A stretch of DNA of 64,000 nt from Haloarcula ordinaria. GTDB lineage: Archaea > Halobacteriota > Halobacteria > Halobacteriales > Haloarculaceae. A program made the translations under genes and the position numbers. Below the pieces are notes generated by a model, which was not told the DNA's origin, ran no database searches, and was given only the letters and a program-made list of their open reading frames with translations. The DNA is taken from assembly GCF_029338275.1 (NCBI RefSeq), contig NZ_CP119789.1, forward strand, positions 2,480,001 to 2,544,000, in the 5' to 3' direction. This document shows positions 45,416 to 54,290 of this stretch, one piece after another; within the stretch, counting starts at the first letter, position 1, and the number at the start of each line of letters is the position of its first letter.

Positions 45416-46039
45416 ATGTCAGGGGTCGCGTCACGGTACGAGACGGGCATCGGCCCGCTCGATACCGGTCTCGGGGGTGGGATTCCGGCCGGCAGCATCG
45501 TCGCTTTGCTCGCCGCGCCGACGAGCCAGTCCGAACTGCTGTTGTCCCAGTTCGCGACCGACAGACCGACGCTGTACCTGACCGCCAGGCGGTCGGTTTC
45601 GTCCGTCCGGAAGGCTTTCGAGTCGACAGGGGCCGAAGCATCGAACCGCTTCGTCAGGGCCGTCGATTCGGACGCGCCGCTCGTCGAAATCGCCGGGTAC
45701 GTCAAGCGGGTCGCCAAGCCGTCAGTCGTGGTCATCGACCCGATGGACGCCGTCGAGACTTGTGACACGAAGTCGCTCCGGAGGTTCCTGGTGTGGTTAC
45801 AGGAGCGACTGGACGCCACCGAGAGCATCGCTGTCCTCCACTGCCTCGCCGGTTCGAGCGCATCCGAGCAGCGCGACGTCACCACGTACATGGCGGACCT
45901 CGTGTTCAACCTGGAGACGTCCGTCGACAACCAGACCGTCGAGAATCGGCTCTCCGTCCCGAAGTTCCGTGGCGGGCCGGCGCTCCCCGCGCCCCTGAAC
46001 CTGGAACTCACGGAGCGTGTGGCCGTCGATATCGACTGA
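45416..46039 (+). CDS. RecA/KaiC-like protein with degenerate P-loop (paralogue A)
   Basis: The 207-residue protein has a RecA-fold layout: GIGPLDTGLGGGIPAGSIVALLAAPTSQSE, then VVVIDPMDAVE (Walker B-like, about 102-112) and AVLHCLAGS. In the P-loop position the conserved GK[ST] is replaced by TSQSE, so ATP binding is doubtful. The segment DLVFNLETSVDNQTVENRL and the end PKFRGG match paralogue B at 54291-54920. Haloarchaea have many such regulators. Function unknown. Confidence 0.8.
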   Translation: MSGVASRYETGIGPLDTGLGGGIPAGSIVALLAAPTSQSELLLSQFATDRPTLYLTARRSVSSVRKAFESTGAEASNRFVRAVDSDAPLVEIAGYVKRVAKPSVVVIDPMDAVETCDTKSLRRFLVWLQERLDATESIAVLHCLAGSSASEQRDVTTYMADLVFNLETSVDNQTVENRLSVPKFRGGPALPAPLNLELTERVAVDID

Positions 46040-46048
46040 GGCCTCGTC

Positions 46049-46444
46049 TCAGTCGAGCGCGGCGGCGATCTCGTCGGCCAGATACACCGCGATGGGCACG
46101 GGTTCGTCCTCGACGAACCGCGCCACCTCTTCGCCCTCGTACTCGACGACGACCGTTGGGATGTACTCGATGCCGTACTCCTCGACGCCGGGCCCCGTCT
46201 TCGACCCGTCGTCTTCCTTCTCAGTCGGGTAGTGGTGGACGTTCTCCTCGGGGATGGCCGCCGCCTCCAGTGCGGCCCCGAAGTCGGGGAGCTGCGACCG
46301 GCAGTCCTTGCACCAGTCGCCGCCCCAGACCCTGAACACGAGGTCCGCGCCGTACTCGCTCAGGGTGTCCACGGTGTCCGTGTAGGCGTCGGCGACCCAC
46401 ACCGGGTTCGGTTCCATCGTCTCGAGTCGTTCCGTATCGCTCAT
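46049..46444 (-). CDS. Thioredoxin-like protein with WCKDC motif
   Basis: The 131-residue protein has a thioredoxin fold with the active-site motif GGDWCKDCRSQLPDF (about 41-55) in place of WCGPC, and the cis-proline region IEYIPTVVVEYEGEEVARFVE. It is probably a small disulfide oxidoreductase or peroxiredoxin partner. The ATG at 46444 is supported by the break in coding bias upstream. It converges on paralogue A and is divergent from cysK. Confidence 0.85.
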   Translation of the reverse strand: MSDTERLETMEPNPVWVADAYTDTVDTLSEYGADLVFRVWGGDWCKDCRSQLPDFGAALEAAAIPEENVHHYPTEKEDDGSKTGPGVEEYGIEYIPTVVVEYEGEEVARFVEDEPVPIAVYLADEIAAALD

Positions 46445-46550
46445 AGCCGCTCGTTGTACGTCGAACGGCTTGAAATGCCCGGCTCTCGGACGCATCGGAA
46501 AACGCTGCCGGCAGCGACGACTCCCCGCACGCTTTGGCGATGCCACTAGC

Positions 46551-46559
46551 GGTTTATGA
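46551..46559 (+). promoter_or_regulatory. TATA-like box of cysK
   Basis: GGTTTATGA is centred 27 bases before ATG 46582, the distance expected of a leaderless start. It supports 46582 over the upstream start at 46534. Confidence 0.4.
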
Positions 46560-46581
46560 TGGGGTGGCGTACGCTCCCCCA

Positions 46582-47493
46582 ATGGACGAATCTATTATCG
46601 ACACCATCGGGTCCCCGCTGGTCTCGGTGCGAGCCCCCGAGGGCGCGACGGTCGCCGCGAAGGTCGAGTCGTTCAACCCCGGCGGGTCGGCCAAGGACCG
46701 CCCGGCGAGGTTCATGATAGAGCGGGCCGAGCGGGACGGGGAGCTCTCGGACGGTGATACGCTCGTGGAGCCGACCAGCGGGAACACCGGCATCGGGATG
46801 GCCATGGTCGGCGCGGCGAAGGGGTACGACGTCGTCCTCGTGATGCCGTCGTCGAAGTCACCGGAACGGCGTGGCATCATGAAAGCCTACGGCGCCGACA
46901 TCGAGCTCGTCGACGGCGACATCTCGGCCGCGAAGGAGCGAGCCGACGAGCTCACCGAGACGGAGGGCTACGTGCAGCTCCACCAGTTCGAGAACCCCGC
47001 GAACCCGGAATCGCACTACCAGACGACCGGCGTCGAGATCGTCGACCAGGTGGGCGACCGGACCGTCGACGCGCTCGTGGCGGGCGTCGGCACCGGCGGC
47101 ACCATCACCGGGACCGGACGGCGGCTCAAGGAAGCCTATCCGGACGTCGAGGTGGTGGCCGTCGAACCCGCGAACAACGCCGTGCTCTCGGGGATGGAGC
47201 CGGGGACCGGCGAGGACAGCTTCCAGGGGATGGGGCCTGGCTTCGTCAGCGACAACCTCGACGTCGACCTGCTGGACGACGTGCGGACGGTCACGCTCGA
47301 GGAGGCCGAGACAGAGTGCCGCCGTCTCGCCCGTGAGGAGGGACTCCTCGTCGGCCAGTCCTCGGGCGCGTCGAACCTTGCGGCCTACGACGTCGCCGCA
47401 CGCCTCGTCGAAGACGGCGTCGATGACCCGCTCGTGGTCACGGTGTTCTGGGACAGCGGCGAGCGGTACATGTCGACCGGGATGTTCGACTAA
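46582..47493 (+). CDS. cysK: Cysteine synthase (O-acetylserine sulfhydrylase family)
   Basis: The 303-residue PLP enzyme has the lysine motif ESFNPGGSAKDRPARFMI (Lys near 38), the PLP loop EPTSGNTGIGMAM (about 65-77), and GVGTGGTITGTGRRLKE. It uses O-acetylserine (or a phosphoserine variant) and sulfide to make cysteine. The C-terminal GQSSGASNLAAY matches the family. It is a stand-alone gene after a TATA-like box. Confidence 0.93.
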   Translation: MDESIIDTIGSPLVSVRAPEGATVAAKVESFNPGGSAKDRPARFMIERAERDGELSDGDTLVEPTSGNTGIGMAMVGAAKGYDVVLVMPSSKSPERRGIMKAYGADIELVDGDISAAKERADELTETEGYVQLHQFENPANPESHYQTTGVEIVDQVGDRTVDALVAGVGTGGTITGTGRRLKEAYPDVEVVAVEPANNAVLSGMEPGTGEDSFQGMGPGFVSDNLDVDLLDDVRTVTLEEAETECRRLAREEGLLVGQSSGASNLAAYDVAARLVEDGVDDPLVVTVFWDSGERYMSTGMFD

Positions 47494-47507
47494 TCGACGC
47501 GAGTCGT

Positions 47508-48044
47508 TTAGGCCCCGAACTCGTCTTCGGTAACTCTGACGACCAGCGTGTCGTCCACGTCGCGCAGGTCGTACTCGGGGATTCCGTCGCCGGTGCGGGT
47601 CACCAGCATCGGCTCGACCAGTCGCGGCGGGGCGTCCTGTACCGACGGCTCCTCGGGTGGGTCTGTCCGCTCTGTCCCGTCCTCGGACCCCTCCTCGTTC
47701 GCCGCGTCGTCCTCGACGATGCCGTACACGGTGAGAAACCGACCGGTCTCGTCGGGCGCCACCCCGTCGTCCCTGACGGCCGCGGCGAGGTCACGCGAGA
47801 GCCACTCGGTCTCGTGAATCGACGGCTCGCGGACGAACGCCGCGTCGACGAACCGGACGAGGTACCAGTTCAGGTCGTTCAGCAGGGCGACGGCCGCCCC
47901 GAGGCTGACCGTCTCGACGCTCAGGCAGTTCTCGAACGGCTCCTGCAGGTCGTAGGTGGCGAGCGCGTCCCGTGCGGTCTCGCGCGAGAGCAGTTCGTAC
48001 CGGAGGTTGACGTCCTCGCTCCCGACGAGACAGACCTGCGTCAT
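47508..48044 (-). CDS. DUF5804-like haloarchaeal protein
   Basis: The 178-residue protein begins MTQVCLVGSEDVNLRYELLS and continues LNDLNWYLVRFVDAAFVRE, then an acidic low-complexity linker (about 113-135) and PRLVEPMLVTRTGDGIPEYD. I recall this as the DUF5804 family, often beside thiI, but cannot verify it. No catalytic motif is obvious. It is preceded by thiI with 27 bases between and probably co-transcribed. Confidence 0.7.
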   Translation of the reverse strand: MTQVCLVGSEDVNLRYELLSRETARDALATYDLQEPFENCLSVETVSLGAAVALLNDLNWYLVRFVDAAFVREPSIHETEWLSRDLAAAVRDDGVAPDETGRFLTVYGIVEDDAANEEGSEDGTERTDPPEEPSVQDAPPRLVEPMLVTRTGDGIPEYDLRDVDDTLVVRVTEDEFGA

Positions 48045-48071
48045 GTCTTGGCCGTCGCCCGCCCCGGAGAT

Positions 48072-49259
48072 TTACCTTTCGATGGGGACGACCGACCGCT
48101 CGCCGGCCGCCGTCCGTGCCCGCTCGAAGAGGTCGTCGGGTTCGGCGTCGCGAATCGCCGCCAGAGAGCTGTTCGTCGCCGGAAGCGACGGCGCGAGTCG
48201 GTCACAGCCGGCGTCGATGGTCGAGTCGCGGAACGTGCCGAGGTCGCGAGCCTGCTGCGTTATCTCGGGCTTGTCGAGCGTGAGGAGCGGCCGGTGGACC
48301 GGCAGTGACGTCGCCGCGTCGGTGACGGCGATGTTCGCGCTCGTCTGGCTGGACTTCTGGCCGATAGCCTCGCCGGTGACGATACCGACGGCCCCGACGT
48401 CCTCGGCAACGGCTTCCGCGGCCACGAGCATGAACCGGCGGACCGCAAGCATCCGCATGGCTCCCATCGTGTCGTCCAGGGCGGCAGCGACGTCGCCCGC
48501 GTCGACGACGTGCGTCGAGAGGTCCGTCGTCGGCGCGTATGCGGCCAGCGTCTCCACGGTCGAGAGCGCCCGGGCCCGATGGTCGGCGCCGCCGTACGCC
48601 CCGAGGTCGACGTAGACGGGGACGACCGGGGCCCCGCGGCGCATGAGCTGCCAGGCGGCGACCGGCGAGTCGATGCCGCCACTGACCAGCGCGACTACGG
48701 GACGCTGGCTCCCCAGCGGAAGGCCACCCGGTCCCTCGCAGCGCTCTAAGAAGACGAACGCCTCGTCGCGCCGGCACTCGACGAACAGCCGGAAGTCGGG
48801 GTCGTCGAGGTCGACGGACGGGTCCCCACCCATGGCGTCGATGGCCCCCCAGACCGCCGCGCCGCCCTCGGACTCGATGTCGGTGCTCGAGAACGGGTGT
48901 GCGTCCGCGGGTCCCGCGCGGCGGGCGTCGACGGCGAACGTCCCGCCGTCGTAGTGTTCGTGCGTCGCGGCAGCCAGTGCCGCACAGATGTCGTCGAGCG
49001 TCGGGGCGACAGTCAGGGCCGGAGAGGCAGACGAGACGCCGACGGTGTCGGCCGCCGCTGCGGTGACGGCCGCGGGGTCGTCCGTGTGGACGAACAGGCG
49101 GTTCCGTCGCTGTTCGACGTCGCCGTCGACGCCCCGGTCCGCGAGCATGGTCCTCAGATTGTCCGCGAGGCGGCTCTCCATCTTCCGGCGGACCTGCTCG
49201 CTCTTGACGCCGATGTCGCCGTGTCTGATGAGGACCACGTCGGCGTCAGGTGGATGCAT
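48072..49259 (-). CDS. thiI: tRNA uridine 4-sulfurtransferase ThiI
   Basis: The 395-residue protein has an N-terminal ferredoxin-like/THUMP region (1-165: VVLIRHGDIGVKSEQVRRKME, and LFVHTDDPAAV) and a PP-loop ATPase domain from about 185 with VVALVSGGIDSPVAAWQLM. A conserved Cys lies in the DSTIDAGCDRL segment. It thiolates uridine 8 of tRNA. The rhodanese domain of bacterial ThiI is absent, as is common in archaea. The start is ATG at 49259. Confidence 0.92.
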   Translation of the reverse strand: MHPPDADVVLIRHGDIGVKSEQVRRKMESRLADNLRTMLADRGVDGDVEQRRNRLFVHTDDPAAVTAAAADTVGVSSASPALTVAPTLDDICAALAAATHEHYDGGTFAVDARRAGPADAHPFSSTDIESEGGAAVWGAIDAMGGDPSVDLDDPDFRLFVECRRDEAFVFLERCEGPGGLPLGSQRPVVALVSGGIDSPVAAWQLMRRGAPVVPVYVDLGAYGGADHRARALSTVETLAAYAPTTDLSTHVVDAGDVAAALDDTMGAMRMLAVRRFMLVAAEAVAEDVGAVGIVTGEAIGQKSSQTSANIAVTDAATSLPVHRPLLTLDKPEITQQARDLGTFRDSTIDAGCDRLAPSLPATNSSLAAIRDAEPDDLFERARTAAGERSVVPIER

Positions 49260-49323
49260 ACGCGAGGTACCTGGATGGCAAATAAATGCGTGTCGGCTTC
49301 CGTGCCGAGCGTTCGTCGCCGGT

Positions 49324-49725
49324 TCAGTCGCCGCCGTGGGCCTCGAGGTGGTCCGCGATCTTCCTCACGTCCGTCTTGAACTCCTCTAGGTCCTTGTCGG
49401 ACGCGTGCAGCATCGCGCTGTACCGCGAGGTCAGACTCGCGAGCGAGACGACCTCCGCCAGTTCCGCCTCGCTCGCGCCGTGGAGCTCCGCCGCCGTCCT
49501 GTGGAAGTGCAGGCAGTAGGGGCACCTGATGTTGGCCGCGACGGCCAGGCCCATCAGTTCGCGGTACTTCGCGGGAATCTCGGATTCGCCGACCGTGTAC
49601 TTCTTGAAGAACGGCCATTCGGAGGCCACGTCCGCCTCCGGAATCGCGTCCAACGGGGACGGGACCATCCCGAACGTCTCTTCCATGTCCTCTCGGACGT
49701 CTGTCGCTGACTCTGTTGTCGCCAT
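49324..49725 (-). CDS. Carboxymuconolactone decarboxylase/AhpD-like protein
   Basis: The 133-residue helical protein has the AhpD-type active-site motif AANIRCPYCLHFHRTAAE (CxxC near 70-73, with His three residues further). This suggests a peroxidase- or alkylhydroperoxidase-linked thiol function rather than decarboxylase activity. An N-terminal helix pair (DMEETFGMVPSPLDAIPEAD) is typical. It is a stand-alone gene. Confidence 0.85.
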   Translation of the reverse strand: MATTESATDVREDMEETFGMVPSPLDAIPEADVASEWPFFKKYTVGESEIPAKYRELMGLAVAANIRCPYCLHFHRTAAELHGASEAELAEVVSLASLTSRYSAMLHASDKDLEEFKTDVRKIADHLEAHGGD

Positions 49726-49949
49726 TGTCGGGTGTCTCTGGTTGTAGTTCGTCGGCGGTGCGCCGCCTTGGTGGCAATCCCAGTACGGAGCGGACAGTCT
49801 TTGTTATGTGTTACCATGCCAGGATAGAGCCGTCGTTACCCGCCGCTAACTGTGGCATATCTGACCCCTCCGGGGCCCCGGGAATCGACCAGCGGCACGG
49901 CAGAAATCTGAGTACCGACCGGAGACGTGACGGGTAGCTTACGGCCGAC

Positions 49950-51152
49950 TCAGAACGTCGAGACGTCGCCCTCGATGACCTGCTCGGTGACGTCGGTGAC
50001 GGCCGCCAGTTCCTCGTCGACGGCCGCGCGGACCTCGGTCTCGATGTCGCCGAGTTCGACGCCGTCCTCGGTGACGAGCATCGCGTCGGCGACGTGAGGC
50101 TGGTCGATGGGCGAGCCGATTTGAGAGAGCAGTCGCAGCTGGAGCTGGCGGATACCGTCGACCTCGTCGACGACGGAGTGGGCGATCTCCGTCGAGAGGA
50201 GGTTGTATATCTTCCCGATGTGGTTGATGGGGTTCTTGCCGGAGGTGGCCTCCATGCTCATCGGTCGATTGGGCGTGATGAGGCCGTTCGCACGGTTGCC
50301 CCGGCCGACAGAGCCGTCGTCGCCCTGTTCGGCGCTGGTCCCGGTCACCGTGAGGTAGATGGACTGCTCGTCGTAGTCGTCGGCGGTGTTGACGTGGACG
50401 GTGACCTCGCGGTCGGTGTACTCCGTCGCCAGCGTCCCGACGTACTCCCGGACGTCCTCGACCGCCTGCTTGTAGGCATGGATGTCCGCGACGTGCTCGT
50501 CGACCATCGCGACGGCGACGGTGACGTCGATGTGGTCCCCCTCGCGTTTGCCCATCACCTTCACGTCCTGGCCGACGACCGGGTTGTCGGCCGCGTATTC
50601 ACCGGTGAGTTTGCGTTCCGTGTTGTAGACGATCTGCTCGGTCTCGGAGAGTGGCGCGTGGCCGACACCGTAACTCGTGTCGTTGGCCATCGGCACCGCG
50701 CCCGCCTCGCCGAAGACGGTCTGGAGGTCGCCCGAGCCCTCGCCCAGCTGGACGTCGACGATGATGTCGCTCCCCGAGTCCAGGTGGGGGAACGTCTCGT
50801 CGAGGTACCCCCGGGCGGCTTCGAGCGCGATGCGCTCGGCCGGGAAGCGCTGGCCCTCGTAGGCCTTGGTCGCGCGCCCGACGATGAGGAGATAGATGGG
50901 TTCGAGCACCTCGCCGCCGCCGTAGGCCGGTGCGGCCGTCCCGGCGACGAGCTGCGTCTCGTCGGTGTTGAAGTGAAGCACTTTGCCGAAGCGCTCGATG
51001 TAGCCCTGTGCGAGCGCTCGTGCGACGGTCTCGGCGACGCCGTCGCAGATAGAGTCGGGGTGACCGATACCCTTCCGCTCGACGATTTCGACGTCCTGGT
51101 CTTCGACTGCCAGCCCGTGTTCGGGCTGGACGTGGATGTTCCGGTCGGTCAT
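49950..51152 (-). CDS. mat: S-adenosylmethionine synthetase, archaeal type
   Basis: The 400-residue archaeal MAT (no homology to bacterial MetK at most positions) makes SAM from methionine and ATP. It begins with [37 protein letters not shown], in which the GIGHPDS motif is diagnostic. Later segments [20 protein letters not shown] and [13 protein letters not shown] are also typical. It is a stand-alone gene. SAM made here serves methyltransferases such as fibrillarin. Confidence 0.95.
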   Translation of the reverse strand: MTDRNIHVQPEHGLAVEDQDVEIVERKGIGHPDSICDGVAETVARALAQGYIERFGKVLHFNTDETQLVAGTAAPAYGGGEVLEPIYLLIVGRATKAYEGQRFPAERIALEAARGYLDETFPHLDSGSDIIVDVQLGEGSGDLQTVFGEAGAVPMANDTSYGVGHAPLSETEQIVYNTERKLTGEYAADNPVVGQDVKVMGKREGDHIDVTVAVAMVDEHVADIHAYKQAVEDVREYVGTLATEYTDREVTVHVNTADDYDEQSIYLTVTGTSAEQGDDGSVGRGNRANGLITPNRPMSMEATSGKNPINHIGKIYNLLSTEIAHSVVDEVDGIRQLQLRLLSQIGSPIDQPHVADAMLVTEDGVELGDIETEVRAAVDEELAAVTDVTEQVIEGDVSTF

Positions 51153-51211
51153 TGTCTGGCCTTTGCTTCGGTGGGTTCTATAACTTACGGGAACAGTTCA
51201 GGCGGCGATGA

Positions 51212-51757
51212 TTACTCCCCCGCATTTTCGAGCAGCAGTCCGAGGTAGGAGGTCCGGACCTGGTCGGCCGGGTCGAGACCGAGCAGTTCCAGTATCTCGA
51301 AGGCACCCGCTCGTGCCCGCTCGACGCCGGCCTCGTCCGTCTCGACCTCGACTTCGACGAACTCACCGACGCCCTCGACATCGTCCAGCGTCACCGTGTA
51401 GCCGTCGAGCGTGTAGAACTGCCGGTCCTTGCGGACGGTCGCCGCCGGCGAGAAGCCCATCCGCTCGAAGATGGTCGCAGTGGCCGCACCGTCGGCGACG
51501 GCCGTCTCGAACTCCTCGCGCGTCTTCGATTCGTCGTCCACGAGCGGCCCCTTGTAGGTGAGTTTCGTCGTCGTCTCGCCGTCCCGCGTCTCCTCGCGGG
51601 TGCGGAGCGCCTCGTCCGTCTCGGCGAAGTCCCGGTGGGGCGCGTCGTAGTAGGTGTCGACCTGGACCACTTCACCTGCTCGCTCGGCACCCGCGTCCTC
51701 GAGCGCGCGTTCGACGCTGGAGAGGTCGGCGGGCACCTTCACTTCGACTTCGTACAT
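51212..51757 (-). CDS. CYTH-domain protein (CyaB class IV adenylyl cyclase-like)
   Basis: The 181-residue protein has the CYTH signature at the N-terminus, MYEVEVKVPADL (ExExK), then RTREETRDGETTTKLTYKGP, TIFERMGFSP and RKDRQFYTLDGYTVTLDDVE. The fold binds triphosphates; members act as adenylyl cyclases, triphosphatases or thiamine triphosphatases, and the archaeal activity is unclear. The ATG at 51757 is set by the ExExK position. Confidence 0.9.
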   Translation of the reverse strand: MYEVEVKVPADLSSVERALEDAGAERAGEVVQVDTYYDAPHRDFAETDEALRTREETRDGETTTKLTYKGPLVDDESKTREEFETAVADGAATATIFERMGFSPAATVRKDRQFYTLDGYTVTLDDVEGVGEFVEVEVETDEAGVERARAGAFEILELLGLDPADQVRTSYLGLLLENAGE

Positions 51758-51837
51758 GCACCGGCCTGGACCCGCGTCGCTGAAAAGCGGTCCGTTCCGA
51801 CCGCGTGATTTACTGTCTCCGGCCAGAGAGGGGACGT

Positions 51838-52872
51838 ATGGACGGCCGGTACACCCCCGCCGAATCGCCGGACGAGACGACAGTGTTCCCCTATCACGAC
51901 CTGACGCCGCCGTCGACGGCCGACGTGGCCGCCGCTCGGAAGATAGTCCGGCAACACCTCCCGAAGACGCCGCTGGTCCGCTCGGAGTCACTCTCGGCCG
52001 AACTCGACGCGGAGGTGTACCTCAAGCGCGAGGACACGCTGCCGACAGGGGCGTTCAAAATCCGCGGCGGGGTGAACCTCGTCGCGACGCTCGACGAGGA
52101 GTTCCGCGAGCGGGGGCTGCTCGCGGCGAGTACGGGGAATCACGGTCAGTCGATAGCCTGGGCCGGCCGCCAGTTCGACGTCCCGGTGACTATCGGCGTC
52201 CCGGCCGACGCAAACCCCGAGAAGGTCGCGGCCATGGAGCGCTTCGGCGCGGAAGTCATCCAGCGCGGGGCAGATTACGACGCTGCGCGCGAGCACATCG
52301 AGAAACTGGCCGCACAGCGGCAGGCTCGGTACGTCCACTCGGGCAACGAACCGAAACTCGTGGCCGGCGTGGGTACCGCCGGCCTCGAAGTCGTCGACGA
52401 CCTCCCCTCGGTCGACCGCGTGTTCTGTCCGGTCGGGGGCGGGTCGGCGGCCGCCGGATACTGCCTCACCGTCGGCGCACTGACCGACGCCGAGGTAATC
52501 GGCGTCCAGGCCGCGGCGGCCCCGGCCGTCCACAACGCCTGGCGGGACGGGACGATGGACGCCCACGAGCCAGTGGACACGATGGCGGAGGGCGTCGCCA
52601 CGCGGGTCCCGTTCGCCCTCACTGTGGAGGTGCTGCGGGACCGACTCACGGACTTCCGGCTCGTCTCCGAATCGGCCATCCGCGACGGGGTGCGTGACCT
52701 GTTCCTGGACGAACGCATCGTCATGGAGGGCGCGTGCGCGACCGGCGTTGCCGCCGCCCGACAGGCCGGCGACGACATCGCCGGCGAGACCGTCGTCATC
52801 CCCGTCTCGGGGCGGAACATCTCCCACGAGAAACTCGTCGACCTACTCACGGACGGGGCGAACGCGCAGTGA
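51838..52872 (+). CDS. Threonine/serine dehydratase
   Basis: The 344-residue PLP enzyme has the lysine motif YLKREDTLPTGAFKIRGG (Lys near 81), the PLP loop ASTGNHGQSIAW (about 108-119) and the glycine-rich phosphate loop CPVGGGSAAAGY. It deaminates threonine to 2-oxobutyrate, or serine to pyruvate. There is no ACT regulatory domain, so it is the short, catabolic-like form. The ATG at 51838 is chosen. Confidence 0.9.
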   Translation: MDGRYTPAESPDETTVFPYHDLTPPSTADVAAARKIVRQHLPKTPLVRSESLSAELDAEVYLKREDTLPTGAFKIRGGVNLVATLDEEFRERGLLAASTGNHGQSIAWAGRQFDVPVTIGVPADANPEKVAAMERFGAEVIQRGADYDAAREHIEKLAAQRQARYVHSGNEPKLVAGVGTAGLEVVDDLPSVDRVFCPVGGGSAAAGYCLTVGALTDAEVIGVQAAAAPAVHNAWRDGTMDAHEPVDTMAEGVATRVPFALTVEVLRDRLTDFRLVSESAIRDGVRDLFLDERIVMEGACATGVAAARQAGDDIAGETVVIPVSGRNISHEKLVDLLTDGANAQ

Positions 52873-52923
52873 CGGCGGCCCCGAAACGTTGTCCTTAAGA
52901 GTGCCACGACTGACGAACACGGT

Positions 52924-53928
52924 ATGAGCAACGAGTCCGAGGCCGACGCGGAAGCGGTCGAGGAAGAGGCAGACACCGAGGACGAACAGACCGAGAGCGG
53001 ACTCCAGGACGGCGACGTCATCAAACTCGCCTACACCGCCCGCACCGTCGACGACGGCAACCTCGTCGACACGACGCACGAGGAAATCGCTGAGGAAGAC
53101 GGCATCGACACCGAGCAGCAGGACTGGGGCCCGCGTACCATCGTCCTGGGTGAGGGTCACATCTTCCCGGACGTCGAGGAGGACATCATGGGGAAGGCGG
53201 TCGGCGACGAGGGGAGCGTCACCATCGCGGCCGCCGACGCCTTCGGCGAGTACGACGAAGAGCAGGTCCGAACCGTCTCGAAGGACAAGATCCCGGAAGA
53301 CGACCGCTACCCCGGCGGCCACGTCGACATCGACGGCGAGCACGGCCACGTCGAGACCATCATCGGCGGGCGTGCCCGCGTCGACTTCAACCACCCGCTG
53401 GCGGGCGAGGACGTCGAGTACGACTACGAGATCGTCGAGGAGGTCACCGACCGCGAGGAGAAGGCCGCCGGCATCCTCGACCTGATGCTCGACATGCGCC
53501 TCGACGTCTGGTTCGAGACCGAGACCGTCGAGGAAGAGCAGCTCGTCGAGAGCGAGGACGACGAGGACAGCGAGGCGTCGGAAGACGCCTCGGACGAAGG
53601 CGGCGAAGCCGCCGAAGCGAGCGAACCCGAGTACGAGACCGTCGAGGTCGAGAAGGAGACGCTCTACATCGAGGCGACCCCGCAGCTGACGATGAACCAG
53701 CAGTGGATGATGGGCAAACAGCAGATCGCCCAGCAGCTCACCCAGCTGCTCGACGTCGACCGCATCATCGTCCAGGAGGAGCTGGGCGGGATGGGTATGG
53801 GTATGCCCGGCATGATGGGCGGCGGCATGGGCGGCGCCGGCGGGATGGGCGACATCGAGGACGCGCTCGAGGACGCCGACGTCGACGCCGAGGAGATCAT
53901 GGACGAGATCGAAGACGTCGAAGAGTAA
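52924..53928 (+). CDS. SlyD-like FKBP peptidyl-prolyl isomerase with GGM tail
   Basis: The 334-residue protein has an acidic N-terminus, an FKBP domain (GDVIKLAYTARTVDDGNLVDTT and VLGEGHIFPDVEEDIMGKAVG, about 29-102) and an insert-in-flap region (about 103-160). An acidic linker (about 200-235) leads to a C-terminal domain. It ends in a Met/Gly-rich stretch (288-309), then an acidic helix. That stretch looks like the GGM tails of thermosome and GroEL subunits. It probably acts as both prolyl isomerase and holdase chaperone. Confidence 0.88.
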   Translation: MSNESEADAEAVEEEADTEDEQTESGLQDGDVIKLAYTARTVDDGNLVDTTHEEIAEEDGIDTEQQDWGPRTIVLGEGHIFPDVEEDIMGKAVGDEGSVTIAAADAFGEYDEEQVRTVSKDKIPEDDRYPGGHVDIDGEHGHVETIIGGRARVDFNHPLAGEDVEYDYEIVEEVTDREEKAAGILDLMLDMRLDVWFETETVEEEQLVESEDDEDSEASEDASDEGGEAAEASEPEYETVEVEKETLYIEATPQLTMNQQWMMGKQQIAQQLTQLLDVDRIIVQEELGGMGMGMPGMMGGGMGGAGGMGDIEDALEDADVDAEEIMDEIEDVEE

Positions 53929-54053
53929 CGCGCTCGACCCGGTTCCCGGCGACGCGACGCGTGCGGTTCTGCGGGCGGTTCGACCGTCGAGCGGTTGCAC
54001 TGGTTCACTGACCGCTCGAAAACGGTTATCTGGGAGGCATCACATTCACACCC

Positions 54054-54239
54054 ATGCGAGCGACGCTGACGTACGCGGCGCTGTTCTCGGTCCCGCCGGC
54101 CGTGGCGCTCGGTGTCGGGGTCACGCTACTGACCGGTAACATCCGGTTCGGCGCCGTCGGCGGGCTCTCCGTGGGCCTGCTCATCCTCGGGATAGTGCTC
54201 CTTGGGACGGAAGTCGGGTCGCCCAACCGACCCGAGTAG
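54054..54239 (+). CDS. Small two-helix membrane protein (61 aa)
   Basis: The product is almost entirely two hydrophobic segments (about 5-26, TYAALFSVPPAVALGVGVTLL, and 34-52, VGGLSVGLLILGIVLLGTE) with a short polar tail. It resembles small DUF-type haloarchaeal membrane proteins; I cannot name a family. It is a stand-alone gene, 51 bases from the convergent paralogue B. Confidence 0.6.
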   Translation: MRATLTYAALFSVPPAVALGVGVTLLTGNIRFGAVGGLSVGLLILGIVLLGTEVGSPNRPE

Positions 54240-54290
54240 CGACTTCCGTGCTGAGGAAGCAACCGACGAGGTCCGGCGGAGGGAGCGACG

